A stretch of 28,948 nt of DNA from contig JAZLBG010000108.1 of NCBI GenBank assembly GCA_045613585.1, positions 1 to 28,948 on the forward strand. Direction: 5' to 3'. A program made the translations under genes and the position numbers. Source of the DNA: Fimenecus sp045613585. GTDB lineage: Bacteria; Bacillota; Clostridia; Oscillospirales; Acutalibacteraceae. The notes beneath the pieces were generated by a model. That model was not told the DNA's origin and ran no database searches. It saw nothing but the letters and a program-made list of their open reading frames with translations. Of this stretch, positions 9,769 to 19,740 are shown one piece after another (the first letter of the stretch is position 1; every line of letters starts with the position of its first letter).

Positions 9769-11064
9769 TTAATCACAAAAAGCTAATAATTTAATATAGT
9801 TCCAAACATCGTTTTCTTTTACGGCCGCAATACCATTTGATGCAAATGGTAAACAATCTGTAAACTGAGTCTTAATTCGATATTCACCATTACTACTTAT
9901 ATATCCCCACATACCATTAGTAGCTACTGCTGCTAATCCATTTGAAAATGATTTAGCATCTGAATATTGTGGTTCAATAACAATCTCACCTTTCGCATCA
10001 ACAAATCCCCATTTGTTATTAATACAAATCGCAGCAGGTTCTGTTCCCATAAAAGGATACGCATTATCAAAACCTTGCTTTGAAATTTTCTTACCTTCTG
10101 CATTTAGCATATAATATTTACCTTCACTCTTAGCAAATATTACGCCATTATTAATACATGAATCATATTCATCAAGAAGTATATCATCAAAAGTAAATTT
10201 AGTAATCTGTTTTTCATTACTATCTATAAGTGCCCATTTATTTCCCTGTTTTACAGCTGCAACACCATTTTTATAATTAGAAGCATAATCATATGGTAAT
10301 GTTTCTGCAATATTAAATGAAGTATTTGTATATCCATACTTACCATTTTTTGACACAGCCATTTTGCCATTACTTAAGAAAGACAATTCATCAACTTTCT
10401 CTGTTGGTCTGGCAACTTTATATCCCGCATTATTTACCATAAACCACTCTGTTCCATCGTTTACGGCTGCACTTGAACCTAACATTGCACTTGCTTCTTT
10501 ATATATTGGAGTAATTGCAAAACTGCCTTTAGGTGTTATATAACCATATAATCCATCTTGCTTTACCAATGCAAAATCACCTAAAAATGTTGTTGCTTCT
10601 TCAAATCCTGTCTTTACATACTTATACATATAATAGCACTCAAAATATAAGTTCTTTACATTTTCTGTAGCAATTCCTAATTCTCGTGCTTCTAGTGCTG
10701 TGTTAATTACATTTTTATAACTTTCAGCATCATAATGATATTGACATAAAGTTTCGTATGCAGTTGAAGAGTTTGGAAAATATGTCACATAACTCTTAAC
10801 AGCACTTTCATAAAAGGATTCGCCTAATATTTTGCATTGTTCTAAATACTCTTTATAAACACTTTCGTCTTCACATTTTATTTCAAATGCCTTTCGATAT
10901 TGCTGGCATGCAGTATACGGAACTTGATTTTCTGCATTAGCACGAGCACTTGCCAAACAACTCTTATATTCCTTATTTGTTGATATAGCAGAACCTACTG
11001 TTGTTAATGCAGCTAACACACCTGCTAAAATAATAGTAACAATAGCAATCATTCTTACTTTCAT
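9769..11064 (-). CDS. Membrane-anchored WG-repeat protein
   Basis: This 431-residue protein has one N-terminal helix (about 5-27) acting as signal anchor. A helical, TPR-like region follows (~30-165). The C-terminal half is WG (KWG) repeats, with units such as LYGYITPKG, KYGYTN, NKWGFVDAKG and MWGYISSNG. WG repeats form beta structures that usually bind other proteins; the partner here is unknown. It starts 10 bases after the prepilin peptidase, with a TTAGGAGGAG site, and its stop overlaps the upstream ATG of the FHA reading frame (TAATG). The context suggests an envelope sensor or scaffold joining the pilus to the kinase module. Confidence 0.9.
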   Translation of the reverse strand: MKVRMIAIVTIILAGVLAALTTVGSAISTNKEYKSCLASARANAENQVPYTACQQYRKAFEIKCEDESVYKEYLEQCKILGESFYESAVKSYVTYFPNSSTAYETLCQYHYDAESYKNVINTALEARELGIATENVKNLYFECYYMYKYVKTGFEEATTFLGDFALVKQDGLYGYITPKGSFAITPIYKEASAMLGSSAAVNDGTEWFMVNNAGYKVARPTEKVDELSFLSNGKMAVSKNGKYGYTNTSFNIAETLPYDYASNYKNGVAAVKQGNKWALIDSNEKQITKFTFDDILLDEYDSCINNGVIFAKSEGKYYMLNAEGKKISKQGFDNAYPFMGTEPAAICINNKWGFVDAKGEIVIEPQYSDAKSFSNGLAAVATNGMWGYISSNGEYRIKTQFTDCLPFASNGIAAVKENDVWNYIKLLAFCD

Positions 11065-11074
11065 TGTTCTCCTC

Positions 11075-11746
11075 CTAATTGCCCAACAATACTTTAATTA
11101 AAAATCCAAACACCACAAAAGGTGCCATAGGAATAGCTGTTTTTCGCGTAACCTTTTTTGCTAATAATAAAACAATTGACATAACAGCCATAATAAATAT
11201 TGAGAAAAATAATATCGAATATGTATCAGATAATCCATACAGTAATCCAATTACAAAAAACATTTTTACATCGCCCATACCTAATGCACTTTTAACAATT
11301 AGAGCAATTATAAAAAGTATTCCACCCCAAACAAGTGCACCAACTATAGAAAACAACAAAACCTGTTTCCAAGGAGAATGTGCAATAAAAATGTCAATTA
11401 TTGAAAGAATTCCCCAAAAACATATACCTGTTAAAACCATCTCATTAGGTATAATTTTCTCTTTCCAGTCAATATAACCTAAAGCCATTAACCAAAGGGT
11501 AACTTCTGCATTTACAAATGGTTTTAATGTAACTTCGTCCATTGTAAAATAACTGTATAAGTAAACCAACAATGATACGATTAACATTACCACAGAAAAA
11601 ATTAAATATTTTTTATTAGGTACTACGGTAAAAAAATCTTTAAGTTTTTTTGTTTCTTTATGTCTGTATGTTAAATATAAATACATTAACCCTGTAGAAA
11701 CAGTTATTATAAGCAGCGAAATTAAGATATATAGTATATTATTCAT
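11075..11746 (-). CDS. tadV: Prepilin peptidase (A24 family, TadV/CpaA-like)
   Basis: This 223-residue polytopic membrane aspartic protease cleaves leader peptides of Flp pilin and TadE-type pseudopilins. The catalytic Asp residues are seen at D93 (YIDWKEKIIPNE) and D159 (GMGDVK). About six hydrophobic helices are visible. It lacks the N-terminal methylase domain of PilD enzymes, as is usual for Tad loci. The ATG overlaps the stop of the preceding TadE-like gene (TAATG), so translation is probably coupled. Confidence 0.93.
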   Translation of the reverse strand: MNNILYILISLLIITVSTGLMYLYLTYRHKETKKLKDFFTVVPNKKYLIFSVVMLIVSLLVYLYSYFTMDEVTLKPFVNAEVTLWLMALGYIDWKEKIIPNEMVLTGICFWGILSIIDIFIAHSPWKQVLLFSIVGALVWGGILFIIALIVKSALGMGDVKMFFVIGLLYGLSDTYSILFFSIFIMAVMSIVLLLAKKVTRKTAIPMAPFVVFGFLIKVLLGN

Positions 11747-13236
11747 TATTTTGTTTCGCTCCCATAATCATAATTACCACCGGCTTTAATAATCCTTATT
11801 TCATATTCAGCATTTTTTGCGGTTGTGATGCCAGATGTATTACCTTCACTATTTACAGCTTCAATATGTTGATCTAGTTTTTCTTCAGCTTCTTCTATTT
11901 CCTCTTTTAATTTATTGTAATCTTCCTCAGATATATTCTCAGGAACATAGACTTCATAATACAAAGTTCTTTCTACCTTTTCATCGCCATCGTTAGCTTC
12001 TAAATTTTCTTCAATACTCTTTAAACCACCTAAAACTCCAATAAAAATTGAAGAATCAGTATCATCGTTTCCACTTGTTATTGTATAACTTTGAAATAGT
12101 TGTTTAGGATTATCTTTTTTCAATGTTTCACTAGTTGATTGTGTTGCTTGAGGATAACCATTTTCCATAGAAAGATGATGCAAAAAGTCTCTTCCAACAT
12201 CTGACCCATAGCGTCCATCTAATACCGCCATAAATTTGCCATTTGCATCCAAATGCCAATAACTACCAGTAATATCAACTTTTTCTGTAGTTGATTCCTC
12301 GGTTGTTGGTTCAGTTGTATCTTCTGGTGTTTCTTCACCAGTATCTGTCTGTTCACTATCGGTTGTTTCTTCTTCAACCTCTGGAACCATAGGAGCTACT
12401 AGTTTTTGAACATTATCGCCACCAAGCCAAGCACGAGCAACAGATTCTTTACACATGGGAACCTCTAAAGTTGCCCAGTTAAAAAGTTGAACAATTCTTA
12501 ATTTATAATAAACCACAATATGAACATCTTCTGGTGTTTCTGAGGAAAATATAGTTGACATTTTAAAATTCAAACCATCAATGCCATCAACTACACCTAA
12601 GGCTTCCAATGTTTTATCAGCCTCTTCTGTTGTTTCACCAAAATGTTTAATTGTAAATGCTCTCGCTAATGGAGCTGCAATAATGTGAGATTTTATCATA
12701 TTCAAAGATTCGTTACCCGCAACTGCTATTATACTTTTCATATAAAGCAACGGATTATCTAGCACCGCATTATAAGCTGACATTACAGAATCCATTGATG
12801 TTTTAATATTTGTTCCATCATTTTTAACGCTAGCTAATGTATTTTGAATATCATCCATATTAACTGTGCCTTCATCAACAGCGTTTTTTATATTAGTTGC
12901 ATGCTCTGTAGTATTATCAACAGCACCAGTTAACGAAGAGTACAAACCACCAACAGTATCTACAACACTATTAAGATTGGTTTTACCATCGTTTGCATGT
13001 CCCGCTACATCTTCACTTAACTTTTGCAAGCCACTCATTTTATAAAAATAAGAATACTGTGTTATTTCTTTAGTTGCTGTGTCAACTGCATTAGAAATAA
13101 GCATTTGAGCTCTGCAGAAATTACTAACATTAAGTATGGTGAAGATAACGAACAAAAATCCTGTAAAAGAAATCACCGCCTCAATTGTCGCCGACCCTCG
13201 TTCTTTATTCAGTTTTTTAAAATTAAATAGTTTCAT
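11746..13236 (-). CDS. TadE-like pseudopilin with long C-terminal region
   Basis: This 496-residue protein begins with a class III-type signal: KERGSATIEAVIS, where cleavage after Gly14 places Glu19 at mature position +5, followed by a hydrophobic helix. The next part is a helical region with regularly spaced polar residues (~55-190). Residues ~280-320 form a Thr/Glu-rich linker (EETTDSEQTD, TTEPTTEEST), then a C-terminal domain with no family I recognise. It is far longer than ordinary TadE (about 150-200 residues). It is encoded just before the peptidase that would process it. It is likely an inner-membrane or pilus-tip minor subunit. Confidence 0.85.
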   Translation of the reverse strand: MKLFNFKKLNKERGSATIEAVISFTGFLFVIFTILNVSNFCRAQMLISNAVDTATKEITQYSYFYKMSGLQKLSEDVAGHANDGKTNLNSVVDTVGGLYSSLTGAVDNTTEHATNIKNAVDEGTVNMDDIQNTLASVKNDGTNIKTSMDSVMSAYNAVLDNPLLYMKSIIAVAGNESLNMIKSHIIAAPLARAFTIKHFGETTEEADKTLEALGVVDGIDGLNFKMSTIFSSETPEDVHIVVYYKLRIVQLFNWATLEVPMCKESVARAWLGGDNVQKLVAPMVPEVEEETTDSEQTDTGEETPEDTTEPTTEESTTEKVDITGSYWHLDANGKFMAVLDGRYGSDVGRDFLHHLSMENGYPQATQSTSETLKKDNPKQLFQSYTITSGNDDTDSSIFIGVLGGLKSIEENLEANDGDEKVERTLYYEVYVPENISEEDYNKLKEEIEEAEEKLDQHIEAVNSEGNTSGITTAKNAEYEIRIIKAGGNYDYGSETK

Positions 13237-13266
13237 TTCTCCACCACCGTGTAAGAGTTTATTTCT

Positions 13267-13947
13267 TTATTCTTCGTCGTATAAAGTTTTTGCCATCTTG
13301 TCTGCGTGCTCTTCAATGATTTTACCTAATGATTGCTCTTGTGTATCATCTAAAACCATCCAGAATACTGCAGCATTGTTAGTTTTAATTCTTGTGCCGT
13401 AGGCAACATAAGCTATTGTTCTTTCTTCACCACTTACAATGAATGTGTGTGTGCCTTTATATTTGCACATTTCATAGCCATTAATATTTACATTTTCTTT
13501 ATCATCAATTTCAAATGAAAAATCTTTATGGTCTGCACGACGATACTCATCAACAATACCAATCATTTTATCAAAATAAGCAGGGAAAATATCTTCTGCC
13601 TTATCACTTTTAACAATAGGCTCGTTAACGTTTGTTTCACTACTGAAAAGTACAAGACTTCCGTCATCCTGATAGGCAACCTTGCCTTGGCCACTGTTTA
13701 TTCCTAATAAATAAGGGAATTTAATATATGCATTTGCAGTTGTGCCGTTTTTTTCTGTTATGCGACTTTCTGCAACACCCCACTCTTCCATTTTTGAGTC
13801 GGTTGTTGTTTCATCTTTACTGCTTGTGTTATTGGATTGAGTAGTGTTAAAATCTGAATTTGGTGTATCATTTTTATTATCACCACAAGCTGTGAAACAC
13901 AGCAAAAGGGTTGATATAATTAAACCCATTAAAATTAGTTTTTTCAT
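13267..13947 (-). CDS. Lipoprotein, unknown function
   Basis: This 226-residue protein has a short basic start, a Leu/Ile-rich core and a Cys at 21 in a weak lipobox (CFTAC), followed by a Asn/Thr/Ser/Asp-rich spacer typical of surface lipoproteins. The folded part (~60-226) is not a family I recognise. It lies between the TadG-like and second TadE-like genes in the operon. A pilus-assembly or anchoring accessory role is inferred from place only. Confidence 0.8.
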   Translation of the reverse strand: MKKLILMGLIISTLLLCFTACGDNKNDTPNSDFNTTQSNNTSSKDETTTDSKMEEWGVAESRITEKNGTTANAYIKFPYLLGINSGQGKVAYQDDGSLVLFSSETNVNEPIVKSDKAEDIFPAYFDKMIGIVDEYRRADHKDFSFEIDDKENVNINGYEMCKYKGTHTFIVSGEERTIAYVAYGTRIKTNNAAVFWMVLDDTQEQSLGKIIEEHADKMAKTLYDEE

Positions 13948-13971
13948 ATTACATATTCCCTTTCATATTTT

Positions 13972-16900
13972 TTAATAACCACTTATGCCGTTATATTCAA
14001 TATTAGCTGCTGGGGTAAATTCACCTGAAACATCAGTTTCGTTATTTTCTGTTTCTGTTTCATCTTTAAAAAGGTTTGTAAAAAATTCCATATTCATAAA
14101 CAACATATCTAACTTAACATTTGAATGTATTGATACATATGTTTTTGCATTTGTCATTTTAAAATCTGCACCTTTTTTATGTTTAACAGTGTTACCATTT
14201 TTATCTTGAATACCTGTAGCTTTTTCGCCACCACACGAATGCTTGATATTTTCTTCAACCATATCTGCAATACGGGCGATGGTTGGATTTTCGTCAGGTG
14301 AGGCACAAAGTGAAATAAAAACAAATAGCATTAAATAATCTTTATAGCCAAATCTTATCATTGAAGCAACTGAGCTACCTGTTGCACCACTAGCATTACC
14401 ACTAATAGCATCTGCACCATCATCAAGATATTCACCTATGAAATTATTTGTAGCTTCAGAAACCTCTTTTTTGATAGTTTCACTTACTTCTTCTGATATT
14501 TCACCAGATGTTTTAGTAATATACCCATCAAGTTGATTTGCAATATCTTTAGTTGTATTGGTAACAATTGACGAAATGTTGTCAGTGACTTTATTTATAG
14601 CATCATTAGAATGTTTAAGCATTTCAAGTTTTATATCTGTCATACTTGAAACAATTGCATCTCTTATTGCATCTTTACCTAAACCATTGGTTTTAGCTGT
14701 AACTTCTCCTTTAACATCAGCTACTAAACCACTTATTTCACCTGTAATATGTGGCAATATTGCATCACCTAACGGATTACCACCAAATTTATTTGTTAAC
14801 CCCGTTACAATGGTATTTTCTAAACCTGCAAAGGTATTGTTTATAGCAGTTGTTATATCTTCATCTTCCGGAATGAATTGCAACTGATTAAGTGCATTTT
14901 CAATTTCCCCTTGGACATATATAAAGGCACTATCTACAATTTCTTCTAACTTACCTCGTGTTGCATCCTCTAAGTTAGTACTTAAATCCGTAATTGATGA
15001 ATTTAATTGGTCTGCACCAGCATCAACAATCCCCTGTAAACCTGAAGAAATTTTAGAAATTGCTGTTCCTGCAACCGCCGAAGCTGAATCAGCTAGCATT
15101 TGACCAGCTGATTTAACGGCATTTGTTAAACTTAAAGACCATGTTTTGCTGTTTTTTACAACAGCAACCTTTAAGCCACAATTCATCATATTTAGGTCAA
15201 CTGCCGATTCTGCTGCAGCCATTGCAAGTTGTAAAACAATTTGAACAACCTGATAAGGCACAATCCCCATTGTTGCAGCTTGCACAGCAAGACCAACACT
15301 CATTGTTGTATTACGAATTGTACTATCAGTAAAAGCATAAATACAATTAAATGCAAATCTTATAGCATAAATACTTGCTTTTGTATATTTTACATTTGTG
15401 GCTGCTTTTGCATTACCATATAACAAATACTCAATTTCTGCACCATAAAATTTATTGTTGTTAGCGTTCTTTTTATAGTTACTCAAAGTTAAAGTATTGT
15501 CTTTGATTTTATCAAAAGTTGTATTTCCCGCAGTAAATAAGCCATTCGCCGCACTCATTGCTGATATTGGAGATTTGTTATCCACTTCATTCTTCTCGAT
15601 TGCTAATACTTCATCTTGAACTAATGTATTATAAGAAAAATTATTGAAAATATAGCTTAAAACATATGTATTTTCAAGTGTGTTTGACGCAATATCTTTA
15701 ATACCTGATAAAATTGAGCCTAATGAACTGCTTTGTTCTTCAAAGCCTGTAGATGCATCAATATCGCCGTCATCCTTTGACCCCACATTAAATGTATTAG
15801 TTTTTGGTGCTGATTTCGAACCTGCATCTTTTGATGGTAAGTTTTCTTTACTTACCGTTTTATCTTTATATGTATAACCGAATTTATTTGCATCAGTTTC
15901 ATCTGAAACTTCTTTACCTGAGTTTTTCTTTAAATCTTCTTTTGTTGAGTCGTAATCAAAACCACCTTCACCGCCAACTGTGATGATTTCACTACCTACT
16001 TTAACATCTGTTGATTCAGTTGTTTCTGTTTCTGGGTCTGGATATGTTTCATTTAAATATCTCAAAAACTGAATTGGAAGAACAGGATTTAATAAATAAT
16101 AACTTGTTTGTTCTTTTTCCAAAACAATAGCTGGTGTTGTATAACCAGGATATAATGAATCAAATTTGCCATCTGCATCACTTGCTGTTACCACTGCTGG
16201 TAAAGAGTCTTTGATATTAGCAGGCACTGCTGACTTTGTTGTGTCAGCATCTTTAATATCTTTAATCTTTTTACTGCCATACTTATAATGTGTTGTATCA
16301 ATAAGTATATTATAAAAATCCTGATACTCTTGTTTTATTGATGTAACATATGCTTTCAATGTATCTAAAGAATTCACATCATATTGACTCTTTGAAGCCA
16401 AAATATCAGCATTATTTTGCTGGCTGAATGAATCACCGCTTGTTTCTGAAACATATGTATTATTAGCTTCCTGCCATGAATTTAATTTCTTATTATACTC
16501 TACAATGGCTGTGCGTGCATTTGCTAAGTTTGTTTCAATCGTTGTTAATTGGTCAATAATTGATTTTATGTTATTTTCAATTTCTGTAAATTGTCTGCTT
16601 GTTTCTTTAACAATACTTGTAATTACAGATTTGGCAGTTGAAATATATTGACCATAATAAACAAGGTCGTTCTGGTAGTTTACACAGAAATCACAATACA
16701 AGCCTATGCACGCTTTATAACTATTATATACGCCCTTCTTTTCATTGTCTTTACTGTCATATGTTCTTTGAGCTTTTCTAGCTTCTTCAACATTTTTGTT
16801 GTAATTATTACACGCATCTTTATATGAATTAATATTATTCTGCATTTTTACTACATAACCATTATTTTGATATAACAAATCTAATAATTTATATAAATCA

Positions 16901-18630
16901 TTATTAAGACTTGAATTACCTGCCTTAGACTTCATGTAGTCACTAAATGACTTTGTAGTTTTATTGTTCTCTAAATCTGAAAGATAAGAGGTTGCTGCTG
17001 AACAAATTTTCTTGTACTCATCATTATTTTTTAAAGAAGATTTTGCTATTTCTTTAAATACTTTTAAATATTTATTATCAGTATCACTACTTTTTTCTTT
17101 ATAATTACTGTTTACAAAGCTATCAACATTTGCTCCTGTTGGTGGTGTAACATTATTTTGTGCTAAAATATCAGAAATAACTGTTTTTAAATTTTCTTTA
17201 TCGCTATTCTTTACACCATCAAGGAAATCGTATGATGTAGAATAATTTTTATTTAAAGTATTAATACTATTAACATTACTGCTTACATAACCTAAATATG
17301 TATTTGCATTTGTTTGTGCTGTTGAAGCTTTACTATTAGCTGTATCTCTAGCCGATTTAGCAGCATTAATTTCAGCTGTAATATATTGATTATAGTTATC
17401 GTAATATTTGCCAAGAGTATGAATACCCTCTAAAGTTGTTTTTACGTCACTATACTTTAATGAACTATCATCCTTTAAAAATTTCTCAAACTCAACAAAC
17501 GTATTAATTGCCTTTGTTTCATCTGTAAATTTAGAACCTGACATTAAACTATGGTCTAAATATTTTGTTGCTGTATAAGCTTTAGATGTTTTTAATTCAA
17601 TACCATTTGCATTTTTTAATTTATTTATTTGATTTTGAACTTGTGTTTTAGCACTAGCAGTATCACCAGCAAGAGAAAGACTAACATTTATACTACTATC
17701 ATAATTTAATCCAGTATAATCTAATTTAACAAACCATTGTGATTTAGTTATATCAAGATTTTTAAGGTATAACGAATTAACACTAGGTGATTTAAGAAGA
17801 AATACTAAATTCAATCTACTAGCGCGTTTATAATTATCACTACCCCAGCCGGTGCGATATCTATCTACTTGTGTATGATATTCGCCAATGCCAACAGTTT
17901 GCCCGTCTGACTTATTTGCTTTACCTATTACGGCTTTATTACCTGTTTGAATTGACTCAACTAAATTATCATGAGCTCTAATTGAGTCAATTGCAGTTTT
18001 GCACGCACTTGTAACATCTTGTGTGCTTTCTTGTGCTTCAACCTGTTTTTGAACAACAGTTGTTTGAGATTGCACATTCTTAAAAGATTTTATAGAATCA
18101 AGAAAACTCAAACCAAAATTAATTGGTGCACGATATTTCATATATTCAACAATTTGTGAACGCAAAATATCAGAATTTGCTAATGAACTATTGTCAACTT
18201 TTGTTGCAGTAAAGTCCACAACATTCATATCTAAAAAATTACCTGCTTTACCATCTTTTGTATCTGCAATTAACTGCCTAAAGTCACCAATTAAATCGTC
18301 AACATATTCTCCTGCTTCGGCCTCATTTACCACACCATAAGAAACCAAAGTTTTAGAAAAATACTCTCTTAAATCATCTGATAATTCTTTATCTGTCTTT
18401 TCTTGTGACATAGCAAACAAGCCATATACATCTTTCAATATGGTGTCATAATTTGCAAGAGCAGTATTTGTCGCCAAATCACCAGCACTTGAAACCATAG
18501 AGCGTGCCATATTAATACGTCCTGAATCCACAATTACTGCAGACAATGTCATCATCGGTAATAATATGATAACCATTAACACTGTTATTGAACCACGTAT
18601 TCTTTCTTTTGTCTTTCGTTTTAGTTTCAT
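13972..18630 (-). CDS. Giant TadG-like protein (DUF5702-like), 1552 residues
   Basis: The N-terminus is a basic, class III-like leader (KERIRGSITVLMVIILLPMM), with Leu18 rather than Glu at +5 after Gly13. The segment after the helix (VDSGRINMARSMVSSAGDLATN) is typical of TadG/DUF5702 pseudopilins. Residues ~190-800 are long, Asn/Ser/Lys-rich and predicted coiled coil. An acidic Thr/Glu/Lys segment follows at ~860-970. A hydrophobic patch (~1140-1180) and a conserved-looking C-terminal block including YKDYLMLFVFIS follow. It lies 14 bases after the TadE gene with a GAGGTG ribosome site. The size is unusual for the family. I infer a secreted or envelope-spanning minor pilin or tip scaffold. Confidence 0.88.
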   Translation of the reverse strand: MKLKRKTKERIRGSITVLMVIILLPMMTLSAVIVDSGRINMARSMVSSAGDLATNTALANYDTILKDVYGLFAMSQEKTDKELSDDLREYFSKTLVSYGVVNEAEAGEYVDDLIGDFRQLIADTKDGKAGNFLDMNVVDFTATKVDNSSLANSDILRSQIVEYMKYRAPINFGLSFLDSIKSFKNVQSQTTVVQKQVEAQESTQDVTSACKTAIDSIRAHDNLVESIQTGNKAVIGKANKSDGQTVGIGEYHTQVDRYRTGWGSDNYKRASRLNLVFLLKSPSVNSLYLKNLDITKSQWFVKLDYTGLNYDSSINVSLSLAGDTASAKTQVQNQINKLKNANGIELKTSKAYTATKYLDHSLMSGSKFTDETKAINTFVEFEKFLKDDSSLKYSDVKTTLEGIHTLGKYYDNYNQYITAEINAAKSARDTANSKASTAQTNANTYLGYVSSNVNSINTLNKNYSTSYDFLDGVKNSDKENLKTVISDILAQNNVTPPTGANVDSFVNSNYKEKSSDTDNKYLKVFKEIAKSSLKNNDEYKKICSAATSYLSDLENNKTTKSFSDYMKSKAGNSSLNNDLYKLLDLLYQNNGYVVKMQNNINSYKDACNNYNKNVEEARKAQRTYDSKDNEKKGVYNSYKACIGLYCDFCVNYQNDLVYYGQYISTAKSVITSIVKETSRQFTEIENNIKSIIDQLTTIETNLANARTAIVEYNKKLNSWQEANNTYVSETSGDSFSQQNNADILASKSQYDVNSLDTLKAYVTSIKQEYQDFYNILIDTTHYKYGSKKIKDIKDADTTKSAVPANIKDSLPAVVTASDADGKFDSLYPGYTTPAIVLEKEQTSYYLLNPVLPIQFLRYLNETYPDPETETTESTDVKVGSEIITVGGEGGFDYDSTKEDLKKNSGKEVSDETDANKFGYTYKDKTVSKENLPSKDAGSKSAPKTNTFNVGSKDDGDIDASTGFEEQSSSLGSILSGIKDIASNTLENTYVLSYIFNNFSYNTLVQDEVLAIEKNEVDNKSPISAMSAANGLFTAGNTTFDKIKDNTLTLSNYKKNANNNKFYGAEIEYLLYGNAKAATNVKYTKASIYAIRFAFNCIYAFTDSTIRNTTMSVGLAVQAATMGIVPYQVVQIVLQLAMAAAESAVDLNMMNCGLKVAVVKNSKTWSLSLTNAVKSAGQMLADSASAVAGTAISKISSGLQGIVDAGADQLNSSITDLSTNLEDATRGKLEEIVDSAFIYVQGEIENALNQLQFIPEDEDITTAINNTFAGLENTIVTGLTNKFGGNPLGDAILPHITGEISGLVADVKGEVTAKTNGLGKDAIRDAIVSSMTDIKLEMLKHSNDAINKVTDNISSIVTNTTKDIANQLDGYITKTSGEISEEVSETIKKEVSEATNNFIGEYLDDGADAISGNASGATGSSVASMIRFGYKDYLMLFVFISLCASPDENPTIARIADMVEENIKHSCGGEKATGIQDKNGNTVKHKKGADFKMTNAKTYVSIHSNVKLDMLFMNMEFFTNLFKDETETENNETDVSGEFTPAANIEYNGISGY

Positions 18631-18644
18631 AATGACACCTCAAA

Positions 18645-19355
18645 CTATATATCAAACCAATCAACTATTTTAGTTGCAATTGATGCTATTTTCTCTTTCG
18701 TTTTTGATAAATGTCCTCCGGTTTTTTCATCAACAACAGCAATTAAATCTACTACCATATCAGCATTTCTTATAAATTCATCTGGGTCATTTACAGTCAT
18801 TTTTGCTGTTACCGAATATTCGTATTCTGTATCAATTCCAAAAGAACCGAAAAATTTTGGAATTGGATAATCTGCTTTTAATGTCACAGTTACATCTTGA
18901 TAAAATATCTTATTTACACATTTATATTCAATATCGTCAACATCCAATGTTCTCCACGGAATTCGAGTATTGTTGACAATATTCTTGATTTCACTTTCTA
19001 CTTGATTTTTAATGTTAGCACTACTACTTGTTAAATAACGATATGGTTGAATATTTCTTCCAACACCAGTAAAACTCAAACTTTTGTTTTCATCATTAAG
19101 ATGAATTGAAGTATCTAACGTTCCTTTTTGATTACCCGATTTTTCTAATATAGTCGCATAATTAGGGTCACTAATACACCGCGCCGCGTATATTGCACCT
19201 CTTTTTGCTGCAGCTTCTAACGTACTCTTATCATGAACTACAAAACAAGTCATAATCATTGCATATATTATAATAAAAATCAGAGGCATAATGATAACAT
19301 TTTCTACCATTGAATTCGCTGACTCATCTTTAATTTTTGATATGAATTTTTTCAT
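18645..19355 (-). CDS. tadE: TadE-like pseudopilin
   Basis: This 236-residue protein has the TadE pattern: short basic leader, ANSMVEN at 13-19 with Glu18 at +5 if cleaved after Ala13, then a hydrophobic helix (VIIMPLIFIIIYAMIMTCFV). The C-terminal part is a globular domain ending near an amphipathic tail. It is a likely minor pilin processed by the prepilin peptidase in the same operon. The start has a TTGGAGGA site. It lies between flp and the TadG-like gene, as in other Tad loci. Confidence 0.88.
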   Translation of the reverse strand: MKKFISKIKDESANSMVENVIIMPLIFIIIYAMIMTCFVVHDKSTLEAAAKRGAIYAARCISDPNYATILEKSGNQKGTLDTSIHLNDENKSLSFTGVGRNIQPYRYLTSSSANIKNQVESEIKNIVNNTRIPWRTLDVDDIEYKCVNKIFYQDVTVTLKADYPIPKFFGSFGIDTEYEYSVTAKMTVNDPDEFIRNADMVVDLIAVVDEKTGGHLSKTKEKIASIATKIVDWFDI

Positions 19356-19381
19356 TATTTTCCTCCAATTTAAAAGTTTTA

Positions 19382-19420
19382 CATATCAGCTCTGTTAAAA
19401 TTAATAACCGAGCTGATATG
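19382..19420 (-). other. Hairpin after the flp pilin gene
   Basis: A perfect 11-bp inverted repeat (19382-19392 with 19410-19420, arm CATATCAGCTC) flanks a 17-base loop. It sits between flp and tadE. On the minus strand only a weak T run follows (TAAAACTTTT). It fits a partial terminator or a 3' mRNA-stabilising stem that raises pilin transcript relative to downstream genes. Confidence 0.75.
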
Positions 19421-19443
19421 CAATTTTAATGTTGCGTTAATTA

Positions 19444-19707
19444 TTATGCGCCCCACTCATCCACAACGTCCTGTTGACTTGTATTCTGGTTACCATCTTT
19501 AAGGAGACCATTCCACAAATTTTCTACAAGACCGATAAGTTGATCTTTAAAAACAAATGCTAAAATTAAAACAATACCAATGATAATAAGAGTTGCAATC
19601 AACTCTGCACCACCAGCCTGCTCTTTAAATACACGTTTAAACCAACCATCGATTTTGTACAAACCATATGAAGCTGTTCTCTTTGCCATTGTATACATTG
19701 AAAGCAT
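19444..19707 (-). CDS. flp: Flp1-like major pilin
   Basis: This 87-residue protein has a long basic leader (~33 residues), a GGAE segment at 32-35, a single hydrophobic helix (LIATLIIIGIVLILAFVF) and a short polar tail ending DEWGA. This layout fits Firmicute Flp1-like pilins processed by the A24 peptidase. The exact cleavage residue is not certain, because Glu35 is not clearly at +5 of a single obvious site. The AAAGGAGG site is strong. It lies downstream of tadC and upstream of tadE, and is followed by a hairpin. Confidence 0.85.
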   Translation of the reverse strand: MLSMYTMAKRTASYGLYKIDGWFKRVFKEQAGGAELIATLIIIGIVLILAFVFKDQLIGLVENLWNGLLKDGNQNTSQQDVVDEWGA

Positions 19708-19740
19708 TTTAAATCCTCCTTTCTTAAAAAGTAATATCTT

